Assembly: GCF_042650885.1 (NCBI RefSeq)
Contig: NZ_JBHSBU010000001.1
Span: 124,001-188,000, forward strand
Source of the DNA: Chitinimonas_A lacunae
Lineage (GTDB): Bacteria; Pseudomonadota; Gammaproteobacteria; Burkholderiales; Chitinimonadaceae
Direction: 5' to 3'
Length of the DNA: 64,000 nt
The notes beneath the pieces are model-generated. The model had not been told where the DNA came from. It saw only the letters and a program-made list of their open reading frames with translations, and made no database searches. The translations under genes and the position numbers were made by a program. Shown here one piece after another: positions 53,112-61,955 of this stretch (its first letter is position 1; each line of letters starts with the position of its first letter).

Positions 53112-55342
53112 CAGAACAACTCCTTGGGGTTGAGGACCATCAGTACCGAGCCGTCACCCATCAAGGCCGTGCCGGCATAGACGGTCAGCCCCGCCAGCAC
53201 TCCTTCGAACGGCTTCAGGATCAGATCGGCGGCGGCATCGAAGCTGTCCACGATCAGGCCGACCGTCTCGCCGCCCAAGCGCACCAGCAGTACGGCCAGT
53301 TCACCGTCTTCATTGGCTTGTGGCGGCTCGGGCAGTTCAAGCAGATCGCTCAGTGCATGCAAGGGCACCAGCCGGTCGCGCAGCACCGCCGCCCGTTCGC
53401 CCTTAAAGCCGCGAATCTGCGCCTGCGGCAGGCGGACCGTTTCGACCACGCAATCCATCGGAATACCGAACGGCTGGCCGCTGCTGCGGATCAACATCAC
53501 ATGGCTGACCGCCACCGACAGCGGCACGGCGAGCCGCAGCCGGGTGCCCTCGCCCTGGGCACTATGGATTTCGACCCGGCCGCGCAGCCGCTCGACCGCG
53601 CTTTTGACCACATCCATGCCGACGCCGCGACCGGATAGGTCCGATACCGTTTCGGTGGTGGAAAAGCCTGGCAGGAACACCAGCTCGGTCGCCTGCTGCA
53701 CGGTGAGCGCCGCCGCCTGTTCGGGATCGAGCAGGCCCTGGCGGATCGCCTTGGCCTTGATCCGCTCGGGGTCCATGCCGCGGCCGTCGTCGGCCACTTC
53801 GATCACCACGCCTTCGGCCTGCTGAGAGGCCGAGATACGCAGTCGGCCCTCGCTGGGCTTGCCGGCGGCACGGCGCTCGTCGGGCGTCTCGAAACCATGG
53901 TCGAGGCTGTTGCGCACCAGGTGGATCAGCGGATCGGCCAGCGCTTCGACAATGGTCTTGTCGGCTTCGGTATCCTCGCCGACCAGTTCGAGCCGGACTT
54001 CCTTGTCGAGCTTGCCTGCGAGATCGCGCACCAGGCGCGGAAAGCGTTGCAGCACCGTGCCGATCGGCAGCATGCGGATCTGCATCACGGCGTCTTGCAG
54101 GTCTTCGGTGATCCGGTTGAGGGTGGCGTGCTGCAATTTGATCTCGCGCGCCAGCTCCTTGCCGCTGACTCCGCTCTCGGCCTTTTGCAGAAGATAGGGC
54201 AGGGCGTTGCGGGCCACGGCCAGCTCGCCGACCAGCTCCATCAGCTTGTCCACCTTGGTCTGCTCGACCCGCAGCAGGCCGCCGCGCACGCCGGTCTCGC
54301 CGTTTGATTCAGTACGGCTGCGCATCACCGGCGCGGCTGCCTCGCTGTGCTCGGTCCGCTCAAGCTGTGCCAGCAAGGTATCGGCCAACTGCTGAAGCGG
54401 CGCGGGGCCGCTGCCATCGAACTCGGCGACCTCGACCCCGAGCTGACGTGCCACGGCCTGCAAGGCGCCGGCGACTGCCTGCAGATGACCTGGACCGCTC
54501 GAATGGGCCAGCGCATCACGTTGGGCGCTGACGATGCCAAGCAGGGTGCGCAGCGAGTCTGATGGCAGGGTCGCCAGGCTGGGGCTGGGGACGGGGGCGA
54601 TCTGTACCTGTTCCGCCACGCAGCGAAAATGCGTCTGGACCTGATCGAGTGGCGCATCCGACACGGCCAGGCAGTCGAGATTGCAGCGGTAGACATCGAG
54701 TTCGGCCAGGGCGGGCCATGGCTCATGCTGGTCGATGCGCTGCCATAGGCGGCCCGGCAGCTCGCGCAGCAGCAACAGCGGGTCTTCGCCCTTATAGAAA
54801 CAGTCGGGTTCGGGCCGGTAGCGCACCAGCACCCGGGCGGGATCGGCCGGGCCGAGCTGGGCGCTGACGGCGGCCTGGACCGGCGGGGCCAGCTCGCCCA
54901 GCAGGGCGGTCAGTGCGGCAGCGTGGTCGGACGACTCATCCGGGCGGGCCGCGACGGCCGCCACGCTGTCGCCACGCAGCTGGGCGGCCAGGGCACGGGC
55001 GGCGCGGTCCTGTTCTTCGGCCGGCTGGTCGTGCTGCTCGATGGTGTCGAGCATGCTGTCGAGCAGATCGACCATCTCAAGCAGCCCTTCCACCAGCTCG
55101 CAGTCGAGCTGGCGCTGGCCGGCGCGCACGGCGTCGAGCAGGTCCTCGCCGGCATGGACCAGCCGGGTCAGCGCGGCAAAGTCGAACAGCCCGCTGTTGC
55201 CTTTGAAGGTATGGATCACCCGGAACAGCTCATCGAGCCCGGCCGGGTCGGCCGGATCACGCTCGAGCGCCAGCAGCAGCGCCGTCATGCGTTCCAGCCC
55301 TTCGGCCGATTCGGTCAGAAACTGGCGCAGTACCGGATTCAC
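53111..55342 (-). CDS. cheA: Chemotaxis histidine kinase CheA
   Basis: A 743-residue CheA. HPt domain with His44 in RVIHTFKGNSGLFDF, an extended region (110-340) with Ala-rich linker, dimerisation domain, catalytic domain with N-box HLVRNSLDHGFETPDERR, G1 DDGRGMDPERI, F/G2 GRGVGMDVVKSAVERL, and a C-terminal CheW-like domain (about 610-743). No receiver domain is fused. Start codon is GTG at 55342, overlapping the CheY stop (GTGA). It phosphorylates the CheY, CheB and possibly the second CheY of this operon. Confidence 0.97.
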   Translation of the reverse strand: MNPVLRQFLTESAEGLERMTALLLALERDPADPAGLDELFRVIHTFKGNSGLFDFAALTRLVHAGEDLLDAVRAGQRQLDCELVEGLLEMVDLLDSMLDTIEQHDQPAEEQDRAARALAAQLRGDSVAAVAARPDESSDHAAALTALLGELAPPVQAAVSAQLGPADPARVLVRYRPEPDCFYKGEDPLLLLRELPGRLWQRIDQHEPWPALAELDVYRCNLDCLAVSDAPLDQVQTHFRCVAEQVQIAPVPSPSLATLPSDSLRTLLGIVSAQRDALAHSSGPGHLQAVAGALQAVARQLGVEVAEFDGSGPAPLQQLADTLLAQLERTEHSEAAAPVMRSRTESNGETGVRGGLLRVEQTKVDKLMELVGELAVARNALPYLLQKAESGVSGKELAREIKLQHATLNRITEDLQDAVMQIRMLPIGTVLQRFPRLVRDLAGKLDKEVRLELVGEDTEADKTIVEALADPLIHLVRNSLDHGFETPDERRAAGKPSEGRLRISASQQAEGVVIEVADDGRGMDPERIKAKAIRQGLLDPEQAAALTVQQATELVFLPGFSTTETVSDLSGRGVGMDVVKSAVERLRGRVEIHSAQGEGTRLRLAVPLSVAVSHVMLIRSSGQPFGIPMDCVVETVRLPQAQIRGFKGERAAVLRDRLVPLHALSDLLELPEPPQANEDGELAVLLVRLGGETVGLIVDSFDAAADLILKPFEGVLAGLTVYAGTALMGDGSVLMVLNPKELF

Positions 55343-55719
55343 AGCGGCGCTCCCAACAGCAGCCGGGTATTGAGGGTCAGCTCTTCGGGCCGGACCGGCT
55401 TGACCAGATAGAGATTGGCGCCGGCCCGATAGGCGGCCTGGGCATCATGGGTAGCCGACTCGGTGCTGATCATGATGGCCGGCGCCTGCTTCATCTCGGT
55501 ATGGCCGCGCAGTTCGGCCAGGAAGCGGTAGCCGTCCATGGTCGGCATGTTGACGTCCACCAGATAGAGGTCGTAGGGCATCGACAGCGCCTTTTCCAGC
55601 GCTTCGAGTCCGTTGACGGCCTCGTCTAGCAGCAGGTCGGGACTGGTGAGCACTTCGCGGTAATAGAGCCTTACGGTCGAGGCATCGTCGACGATCAGTA
55701 CACGGTGCATGGCAGTCAT
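55339..55719 (-). CDS. CheY-like response regulator (operon proximal)
   Basis: A 126-residue receiver: VLIVDDAS (acidic pair 11-12), phosphoacceptor Asp55 in LYLVDVNMPTMDGYRF, Thr/Ser switch MISTES and Lys in LVKPVRPEEL. ATG 55719 overlaps the CheR stop by four bases (ATGA). It has no output domain and sits directly upstream of cheA, so is the likely main response regulator of the system. Confidence 0.94.
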   Translation of the reverse strand: MTAMHRVLIVDDASTVRLYYREVLTSPDLLLDEAVNGLEALEKALSMPYDLYLVDVNMPTMDGYRFLAELRGHTEMKQAPAIMISTESATHDAQAAYRAGANLYLVKPVRPEELTLNTRLLLGAPL

Positions 55720-56582
55720 CCTTCGATCGGTTTCTGGTAGACGATGGCCTCGGGAAATTTCCTGACCTGGAACAGCGAGGAAATCCGGCTCATCGACTCG
55801 GAGTGGCCGAGGCAGATATAGCCGCCCGGGTTGAGCGCATCGAAAAAGGTCTCGGCTGCCTGGCGGCGTGACAGATCGTCGAAATAGATCAACAGATTGC
55901 GGCAGAAGATCAGGTCGAAATCGCGGTAGTCGCGGGTATCGGCCGGTTCGTGCAGATTGACCCGGGTGAACTGGACCGATTCGCGCAGCTCGGCGTTGAG
56001 CCGGTAGTCGTTGCCGCATGGGGTGAAATAGCGGGCCAGCAGATCGATGGGCAGATATTGCAGCGAGCGGCGCGAGAACACGCCCTGACGCGCCTGGCGC
56101 AGCACGGCGGTATCGATGTCGGAGGCGACGAGCTCGACTTCGTAATGTTCGATATCGGGCCAGTATTCGAGCAGATAGATGGCGATCGAATAGGGCTCTT
56201 CGCCGGTGGAGCTGGGCATCGACCAGATACGGATACGCTCGCCCGGCTGTCGCCGGCTGATGATATCGGGCAGGATCGAGCGCACCATGCAGCGGAACTG
56301 GTATTCCTCGCGCAGGAAGTAGGTCTCGTTGACCGTCATCAGATTGACGAGCTGCTGCATTTCCTCGCCGCTCAGATCGATCCGCAACTGCATGAAGTAG
56401 TCGCGGAAACAGTCGGCGCCGCTGCGCTGCATCCGTTCGAGCAGCCGCTTGTCGACAAAGTAGCGCTTGCTGTCTTCAAAGAAGATGCCGGTGCGGCGGT
56501 AGAAATACTCGCGGAACTTGAGAAAGTCTTCGAGGCTGATCTGGGGTTGCACGGTCTTGCGCAGATCGGTCGCGGCCATCAT
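55716..56582 (-). CDS. cheR: Chemoreceptor methyltransferase CheR
   Basis: A 288-residue methyltransferase: N-terminal helical domain (REYFYRRTGIFFEDSKRYFVDKRL), and SAM-binding domain with RIWSMPSSTGEEPYSIAIYLLEY (usual motif SAGCSTGEEPYS; the cysteine is replaced by Ser) and FDLIFCRNLLIYFDD. It methylates glutamates of the chemoreceptors using SAM. The start overlaps the HEAT gene stop. MCP C-terminal pentapeptide docking motifs were not recognised. Confidence 0.95.
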   Translation of the reverse strand: MMAATDLRKTVQPQISLEDFLKFREYFYRRTGIFFEDSKRYFVDKRLLERMQRSGADCFRDYFMQLRIDLSGEEMQQLVNLMTVNETYFLREEYQFRCMVRSILPDIISRRQPGERIRIWSMPSSTGEEPYSIAIYLLEYWPDIEHYEVELVASDIDTAVLRQARQGVFSRRSLQYLPIDLLARYFTPCGNDYRLNAELRESVQFTRVNLHEPADTRDYRDFDLIFCRNLLIYFDDLSRRQAAETFFDALNPGGYICLGHSESMSRISSLFQVRKFPEAIVYQKPIEG

Positions 56583-57211
56583 GACTGACTCCGGTCGAGG
56601 GTGGCGCCGATGCGCCGCAGGGCGGTATCGACGGCGAACTTCATAAACGGGTCGCCGCTGAAACGGCGGGCCACCCGGCGCAGCGGCACGACCGCCGCCT
56701 CGCCGCCCAGCTCGCCCAGCAGATCGACTGCCGTGGCGCAGACATTGACGTGCTGGTCGTGTTCGATCACCACCAGCAGCCAGGATTCGACTTCGCGCAG
56801 GCGCAGCGACTCGCAGATATTGACCGCGAAGATGCGCCGGTCCGGGTCGGGGTCGGACAGCAGCCGCTGCATATGCGGGGCGATGGCCAGCGGCAGTTGC
56901 TTGAGCGCGTCGATGGCACCGTTGCGCAGATTGGCGTCGTCTTCCTCGCCCAGCAGCGGAATCAGCTCTTCGACCGCCGCCGCGTTGCCGATGGCGACCA
57001 GACTGTTGAACAGCGCTTCACGCACTGCCGCCTCTTCCTCGCAGCGCAGCCGCAGACCGATCGCGTGGGTGCTGTCGGGGTGGCGGCGCAGGTCGCGGGC
57101 GGCGTGGCGCCGGGTGGCGGCGTCATGGTCGTTGAGCGCCCGCAGCAGTTCGCTGCGGCTCTGTTCGATGGGAGCGCCGCTGCTGACGGCGGCGAATCGG
57201 GCAAGTCCCAT
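56579..57211 (-). CDS. HEAT-repeat protein of the chemosensory operon
   Basis: A 210-residue protein built of about five alpha-helical HEAT/PBS-lyase-type repeats, seen as periodic DHDAATRRHAARDLRR, CEEEAAVREALFNSLVAIG, EDDANLRNGAIDALKQLP, DPDRRIFAVNICESL and HDQHVNVCATAVDLLGELG. It is a scaffold or protein-binding module. Its genetic place between cheB and cheR (gap 15 and overlap 4 bases) suggests it binds one of these or the array. GGAGG precedes ATG 57211. Confidence 0.85.
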   Translation of the reverse strand: MGLARFAAVSSGAPIEQSRSELLRALNDHDAATRRHAARDLRRHPDSTHAIGLRLRCEEEAAVREALFNSLVAIGNAAAVEELIPLLGEEDDANLRNGAIDALKQLPLAIAPHMQRLLSDPDPDRRIFAVNICESLRLREVESWLLVVIEHDQHVNVCATAVDLLGELGGEAAVVPLRRVARRFSGDPFMKFAVDTALRRIGATLDRSQS

Positions 57212-57226
57212 GTCTTCCTCCAGGTT

Positions 57227-58282
57227 TTAATGCATCAGCCAGTGCAGCAACTGCTCGGCCACCTGCTCGGCCGGATGGACCGCGCTGGCCCCGCCACGGC
57301 GGATCAGATCGGCCGGCATGCCGAATACCACCGAGCTGGCTTCGGATTCGGCGATCGTGCGACCGCCGTTGCGATGGAGCACGGTCATTTCCTCGGCCCC
57401 GTCGTTGCCCATGCCGGTCAGCATCACGCCGATCAGCTGCTCGGGCGGCAGCAACTGATTGGCTGAGGCCATCAGTCGGCTGACCGAGGGGTGCCAGCAG
57501 AACTGTCTGTCTTCGGGGACCGGGCTCACCAGCAGGCGGCCGGCGCGGCGGCTCAGCGTCAGGTCGGCGCCGCCACGGCCGAACCAGACTTCGCCGGGGC
57601 GCAGCGGGGTCGGACCACTGACTTCGCGGACCGGCAGCTGGCAGCTCTGATCGAGCCGCTGCGCCAGTGCCGCGGTGAAATTGGCCGGCATGTGCTGGGC
57701 AATCAGTACTGCCGCCGGAAAATTGGCCGGCAGCGCCGGCAGGATGGTTTCGAGGGTACGCGGGCCGCCGGTGGACACCCCGATGACCACCAGCGGCATC
57801 TCGGCGCTGACGGGCGGCGCGGCAACCGGGACCGCCTCAGCGGGGGGCCGGCGCCGCTCGACGGTGCCGGGGCGGCCGGCCGCGACCGCCAGCCGGGCCT
57901 TGGCGGCCTGCCTGACCTTGCTGAGGATCTGCTCGCGCACGCCATCGATACTGAGCGAGATGGTGCCTTCGGGCTTGGCGATGAAATCGACCGCCCCCAG
58001 GGCCAGGGCTTCGAGGGTGGCGGTGGCGCCCCGGCTGGTCAGCGAGGACACCATCACCACCGGAGTCGGCCGCTGCACCATGATCAGCGACAGCGCCGAC
58101 AGCCCGTCCATCTCCGGCATATTGATATCGAGTGTCACCACGTCGGGCTGGTATTCCTCCACCAGCCTGACCGCTTCGCTGCCATTACGGGCCACTTCGA
58201 CCTCGATATCGGCTTCGCTGCGCAGGATGCCGGCCAGATGCTTGCGCATCAGGGCCGAATCGTCGACGACCAATACCCGCAT
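57227..58282 (-). CDS. cheB: Chemoreceptor methylesterase CheB
   Basis: The 351-residue protein has a receiver domain with Asp52 (TLDINMPEMDGLSAL), a linker (about 130-160) and a C-terminal methylesterase domain with the triad serine in IGVSTGGPRTLE, histidine in IAQHMPANFT and aspartate in GMGNDGAEEM. Phosphorylation by CheA activates deamidation and demethylation of MCPs. I chose ATG 58282 (GGGAGG upstream) over a GTG four codons before it. Confidence 0.96.
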   Translation of the reverse strand: MRVLVVDDSALMRKHLAGILRSEADIEVEVARNGSEAVRLVEEYQPDVVTLDINMPEMDGLSALSLIMVQRPTPVVMVSSLTSRGATATLEALALGAVDFIAKPEGTISLSIDGVREQILSKVRQAAKARLAVAAGRPGTVERRRPPAEAVPVAAPPVSAEMPLVVIGVSTGGPRTLETILPALPANFPAAVLIAQHMPANFTAALAQRLDQSCQLPVREVSGPTPLRPGEVWFGRGGADLTLSRRAGRLLVSPVPEDRQFCWHPSVSRLMASANQLLPPEQLIGVMLTGMGNDGAEEMTVLHRNGGRTIAESEASSVVFGMPADLIRRGGASAVHPAEQVAEQLLHWLMH

Positions 58283-58294
58283 ATCGCCTCCCAC

Positions 58295-59839
58295 TTACGC
58301 CGCCTCGGCCAAGGCCTGGGTCTCGCCGTCGTCGAGCAGGCAATCGGGGTCGACCAGCTGGATCAGCCGATTCCGCTTTTCCAGATTGACCACGCGCGGA
58401 ATCAGCCGCGACTGCGCGCTCGACAACTGCGGCGCCTGCTCGATCAGTCCACGCGGCACCTTGAGCACCTCGGCCACCGAATCGACGATGAAACCGGTAC
58501 GCACGCCAGCGAGCTGGAACACCATGATGCGCTGGCGGTCGCTGCGCTCGGTGGCGGCGAGGCCGAAGCGGCGGCGCTGGTCAACCACCGGCAGCACTGC
58601 GCCGCGCAGATTGATCACGCCTTCGACAAAGGCGGGCGACTTGGGCACATGGGTTAGGGTCTCGGGCACCCGGACGATCTCCTGGACCGAGGCGATCGGC
58701 ACGGCGTATTCCTCCTGCGCCAGCTTGAACACCACCAGCTGCTCGTCGTCATCGGCCTCGTGGTTGTCGTCCTGCTCGAGGTTTTCCATCTGCTGGGTCT
58801 CCTGATTGGCGGCATCGAGTGCCTCGTGGATGCCGCTGTCGCTGAACAGCCGGTCGGGCGCCAGCACCGACACCAGCCGGCGGCCACCGTCGAGTCGGCA
58901 GATCGCGTCGATCTCGGCCAGCCGCTGTTGGCGCGACAGCAGCCGTGGCATCGCTTCGGCGGCCGAGCGCGGCACGCGCAGCACTTCATTGACCGCGTCC
59001 ATCACCACCCCGACTGCCATGGCGCGGCCGTCTTCGCTCAGGCTGAGCACAACGATGCGGTGATGTTCGTCGAGCGTGACGGCCGGCAGGCCGAACAGGC
59101 TGCGCAGGCTCACCAGCGGCAGCAGCCGCTCGCGCAGTGCCATCACGCCGATCACATGGCGGGCGCTATTGGGCACGCCGGTGATATGGGCCGGTACCTG
59201 GACGATCTCGATCACCTGGTCGATCGGTACGCCGTATTCCTGCTCGGCCACGCTGAAGCTGACCAGTTGCAGCTCGTCGGTCTCAGCCTCCTGCTCAAGC
59301 TCCCCGGCCGTATTGCCGTGCTCGATGCTGTTGACGCTGCTTTGGCGCAGGCTGGTCAGTTCACGTGCGATCAGGCGCTCGAAGTCCAGCACCAGGATCA
59401 TCGGGCGGTCCTGGCCGCGCTTGATCACGCCCGTGACCAGCTCGTTGGCGATGGCGCTATGCAGATCGCGCACCGGCTCGATCGATTCGGGTTCGACGTT
59501 CATCACGCTGCTGACCCGGTCGACCACAAAGCCCAGCGGCGTGCCGAGATTGATGACCACTGCCCGGGTGGCGTCGTCGCCGGCGCGTGGTGGCAGGCCG
59601 AAGGCGCTGCGCAGGCTCATGATCGGCAGCACCCGGCCGCGCAGATTGGCCAGCCCTTCGAGATGGGCCGGGCCAAGCGGCACGCGCACCACCTCGGGCA
59701 CCCGGATGATTTCCTGGACCGGCGCCATCGGTACGGCGAAGTACTCGTCGCCGACCATGAAGGTGACGAACTGGCGGTCGTCGCTATGCGGTTCGGACTC
59801 GGGCGGCAGGGCCGCCGGGGTCTGGATATCGATGCTCAT
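58295..59839 (-). CDS. Adaptor protein with three CheW domains
   Basis: A 514-residue protein with three consecutive CheW modules (about 20-165, 190-335 and 365-510). Each repeats the strand motif F.....EY.VP...V.EI..VP and the LRG..LP..... loop (GLANLRGRVLPIMSLRSAFGL; ALRERLLPLVSLRSLFGL; NLRGAVLPVVDQRRRFGL). The middle copy has a diverged LRG (LRE). CheW couples receptors to CheA; a triple version could join several receptors or kinases and change array geometry. AAGGAG before ATG 59839. Confidence 0.92.
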   Translation of the reverse strand: MSIDIQTPAALPPESEPHSDDRQFVTFMVGDEYFAVPMAPVQEIIRVPEVVRVPLGPAHLEGLANLRGRVLPIMSLRSAFGLPPRAGDDATRAVVINLGTPLGFVVDRVSSVMNVEPESIEPVRDLHSAIANELVTGVIKRGQDRPMILVLDFERLIARELTSLRQSSVNSIEHGNTAGELEQEAETDELQLVSFSVAEQEYGVPIDQVIEIVQVPAHITGVPNSARHVIGVMALRERLLPLVSLRSLFGLPAVTLDEHHRIVVLSLSEDGRAMAVGVVMDAVNEVLRVPRSAAEAMPRLLSRQQRLAEIDAICRLDGGRRLVSVLAPDRLFSDSGIHEALDAANQETQQMENLEQDDNHEADDDEQLVVFKLAQEEYAVPIASVQEIVRVPETLTHVPKSPAFVEGVINLRGAVLPVVDQRRRFGLAATERSDRQRIMVFQLAGVRTGFIVDSVAEVLKVPRGLIEQAPQLSSAQSRLIPRVVNLEKRNRLIQLVDPDCLLDDGETQALAEAA

Positions 59840-59852
59840 GCTGGCTCCTTGC

Positions 59853-61766
59853 TCAGGCGCTTTGCAGTTCGTCGGCCAGCGAGGCGATCTCTTCGATCGC
59901 TGCTGCCAGCTCTTCGGCACCCTGGGCCTGCTGGCGCGAAGCGGCGGCGCCCTGGGTGGCCGATTGCTGGGCCTGTTCGGCGGCGGCCGAAATCTGCTCG
60001 ACCCCGGTCTTGACCTGATCGACGGCGGCGACGATTTCCTGGGCAGCGGCACCGATTTCACGGCTGCCTTGCTCGACATCGCCGATATCCCGTTCCATCA
60101 GCACCAGGTTGGCGGTGATGGCCTTGGCCTTTTCGACCTCGGCGTTGGCTGCGGCCATGATTTCCGCCAGATCGCGCCCGACCAGGCTGATCTGGTCCTG
60201 CACCGCCTTGACCATATCCTTGATGCGGTCAGCGTTTTCGGCCGAGTCGTGTGCCAGATTGCGGATATCGGTCGCCACCACCACAAAGCCCTTGCCGAAC
60301 TCGCCGGCCCTGGCCGCTTCGATGGCGCCGTTGACGGCCAACATATTGGTCTGGATCGATACCGAGGTGATCGCATCGACGATCTTGTCGATTCGGCGCG
60401 AGACCTGTTCCAGTTCCTTGATCTGGCGCAGGCTGTCGGCCGTGGCGGCGACCGAGCTGCTGATGCCGCTGATCATGGCGTCCACGCCCTGCTTGTTCTC
60501 GGCCATGCTGCTGCGCATGGCGTTGGTCTTGCCGAGCGAGGCATTGGCGCGGACTTCGGCCAGCTGCACGCCTTTTTCGATCTGGGTGATGGCGCTGGCC
60601 GACTGCTGGGCGGCGGCCGCCTGGGTCTGGGCGCCCCGGCGGATCTGCTCGATGGCGGTCATGATCTGGCTGGCGGCGCGATTGATCTCTTGCACGGCCG
60701 ACGACAGTTCCTCGGCCGCTGAAGCCACTTCCTCGGCGCTTTTGCTGATGTCGGTGCTGTTCTTGAGGTCTTCGGACAGGTCGGCGAGGCTGTTGGCAGC
60801 CTGTTCGCTCAGTTGCAGCGCCTGGGTCTGCTCGTCGACGGTCTTGGTGGCTTCTTCGCAGGCCGAGCTTTGTTCTTCGGCGGCGGCGGCGATGCTTTCC
60901 GAGCCTTTGAGGGCGTCGAGTGCGGCGCGGTCGGATTCCTGGGCGGCCAGATAGATTTCCTGGGCGCCCTTGACGATTTCACCGCAGCTGGCGCGGATCA
61001 CATCGATCTGGGCATTGATGCGGCGGCCTTTTTCGATTTCTTCCTTGACGGTGCTCGCTGACAGATTGATGCCGTCGGAAATCACCTTGACCTCGCGCTG
61101 GATCTGGCCGACCAGGTCCTGGATCTCACGGGCGCTCTTTTCCGAGGTCTCGGCCAGCGTGCGGACTTCGTCGGCCACCACGGCAAAGCCCTTGCCGTGC
61201 TTGCCGGCACGCGCGGCTTCGATGGCGGCGTTGAGGGCCAGCAGATTGGTCTGGTCGGCGATCCGGGCCACGGCCTTGACGATATCGCCGATATTGGCGG
61301 CCTGCTTTTCCAGTTCGCCCACCATGGCGACCGAGTTTTCCTGACGCTGGGCGGCGATGCTGACATTGCTGACCGTACTGCCGACTTCGCTGCCCAGCCG
61401 TTCGAGCTGGACCTGCATCGCTTCGACGCGGTTCTGCGCCGTTTCCGAAGCGCTCATCTGGCGGCGGATCGAATTGCCCATCTGCTTGACCGCAGCCAGG
61501 CTCTGCTGGGCTGCGCCCGAGGCTTCCTCGGCGCCGGCGGCGATCTGATCGGACGAGCGCTTGAGTTCCTCGGCCGCAGCGCCGGCTTCGCGGATGCCGC
61601 TCGAGAGCTGAGCAGTCGCCGCAGCGATCCGTTCGGAAGCTTGTTGTTGCTTGGCTAGGGTGCGCGCCCGCCGACGTTGGGCGTCGGCTTCGCGCTGTAC
61701 ATTGGCGTTGACGACTTTGCTGGAATTGCCGGTGTCAGCTAACTGAAGTTTGCGAACCAGGGCCAT
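59853..61766 (-). CDS. Soluble chemoreceptor with two MCP signalling tips
   Basis: A 637-residue, predicted cytoplasmic MCP: no transmembrane segment and no recognisable ligand domain. The chain is almost wholly coiled coil (Ala/Glu/Gln-rich heptads) and contains two signalling hairpin tips: IADQTNLLALNAAIEAARAG (about 169-188, then KGFAVVADEVRTLAE) and VSIQTNMLAVNGAIEAARAG (about 469-488, then KGFVVVATDIRNLAH). A normal MCP has one. Two tips imply a double hairpin able to contact two CheA/CheW sites, fitting the triple CheW encoded next. First gene of the operon, AAGGAG before ATG 61766. Confidence 0.9.
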   Translation of the reverse strand: MALVRKLQLADTGNSSKVVNANVQREADAQRRRARTLAKQQQASERIAAATAQLSSGIREAGAAAEELKRSSDQIAAGAEEASGAAQQSLAAVKQMGNSIRRQMSASETAQNRVEAMQVQLERLGSEVGSTVSNVSIAAQRQENSVAMVGELEKQAANIGDIVKAVARIADQTNLLALNAAIEAARAGKHGKGFAVVADEVRTLAETSEKSAREIQDLVGQIQREVKVISDGINLSASTVKEEIEKGRRINAQIDVIRASCGEIVKGAQEIYLAAQESDRAALDALKGSESIAAAAEEQSSACEEATKTVDEQTQALQLSEQAANSLADLSEDLKNSTDISKSAEEVASAAEELSSAVQEINRAASQIMTAIEQIRRGAQTQAAAAQQSASAITQIEKGVQLAEVRANASLGKTNAMRSSMAENKQGVDAMISGISSSVAATADSLRQIKELEQVSRRIDKIVDAITSVSIQTNMLAVNGAIEAARAGEFGKGFVVVATDIRNLAHDSAENADRIKDMVKAVQDQISLVGRDLAEIMAAANAEVEKAKAITANLVLMERDIGDVEQGSREIGAAAQEIVAAVDQVKTGVEQISAAAEQAQQSATQGAAASRQQAQGAEELAAAIEEIASLADELQSA

Positions 61767-61851
61767 TTGCTACTCCTTCTCCGGTGGAGGCGCCTGAGCA
61801 CGGCGCCGGTCATGAACACCGGCGAATCTTAGAAGTCGCTAATAGCCAGTC

Positions 61852-61892
61852 ACTATCAGGGCATTCCTGAAAAACTATCAGGCAATTCCTTA
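61852..61892. promoter_or_regulatory. 22-bp-spaced direct repeat between the chemosensory operon and the NarL-type gene
   Basis: ACTATCAGGGCATTCCTGA (61852-61870) and ACTATCAGGCAATTCCTTA (61874-61892) agree at about 16 of 19 positions and are 22 bases apart, two helix turns. This is the spacing expected for two dimers of a DNA-binding response regulator on one DNA face. It lies between the divergent starts at 61766 and 61956; no RNA polymerase sites were confidently identified. Confidence 0.6.
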
Positions 61893-61955
61893 GGTGTGTT
61901 GGCAAGGGAGGGGCTCGGGCCTATAACAAGGAAGCGAATTTTCCCTTATGTCCTG

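Noticed and set aside
59076..60722. Open frames of 417 and 548 codons on the plus strand across 58760-60722
   Set aside because: Antisense to the CheW and MCP genes whose domains are clear; long shadow frames are common in GC-rich DNA.
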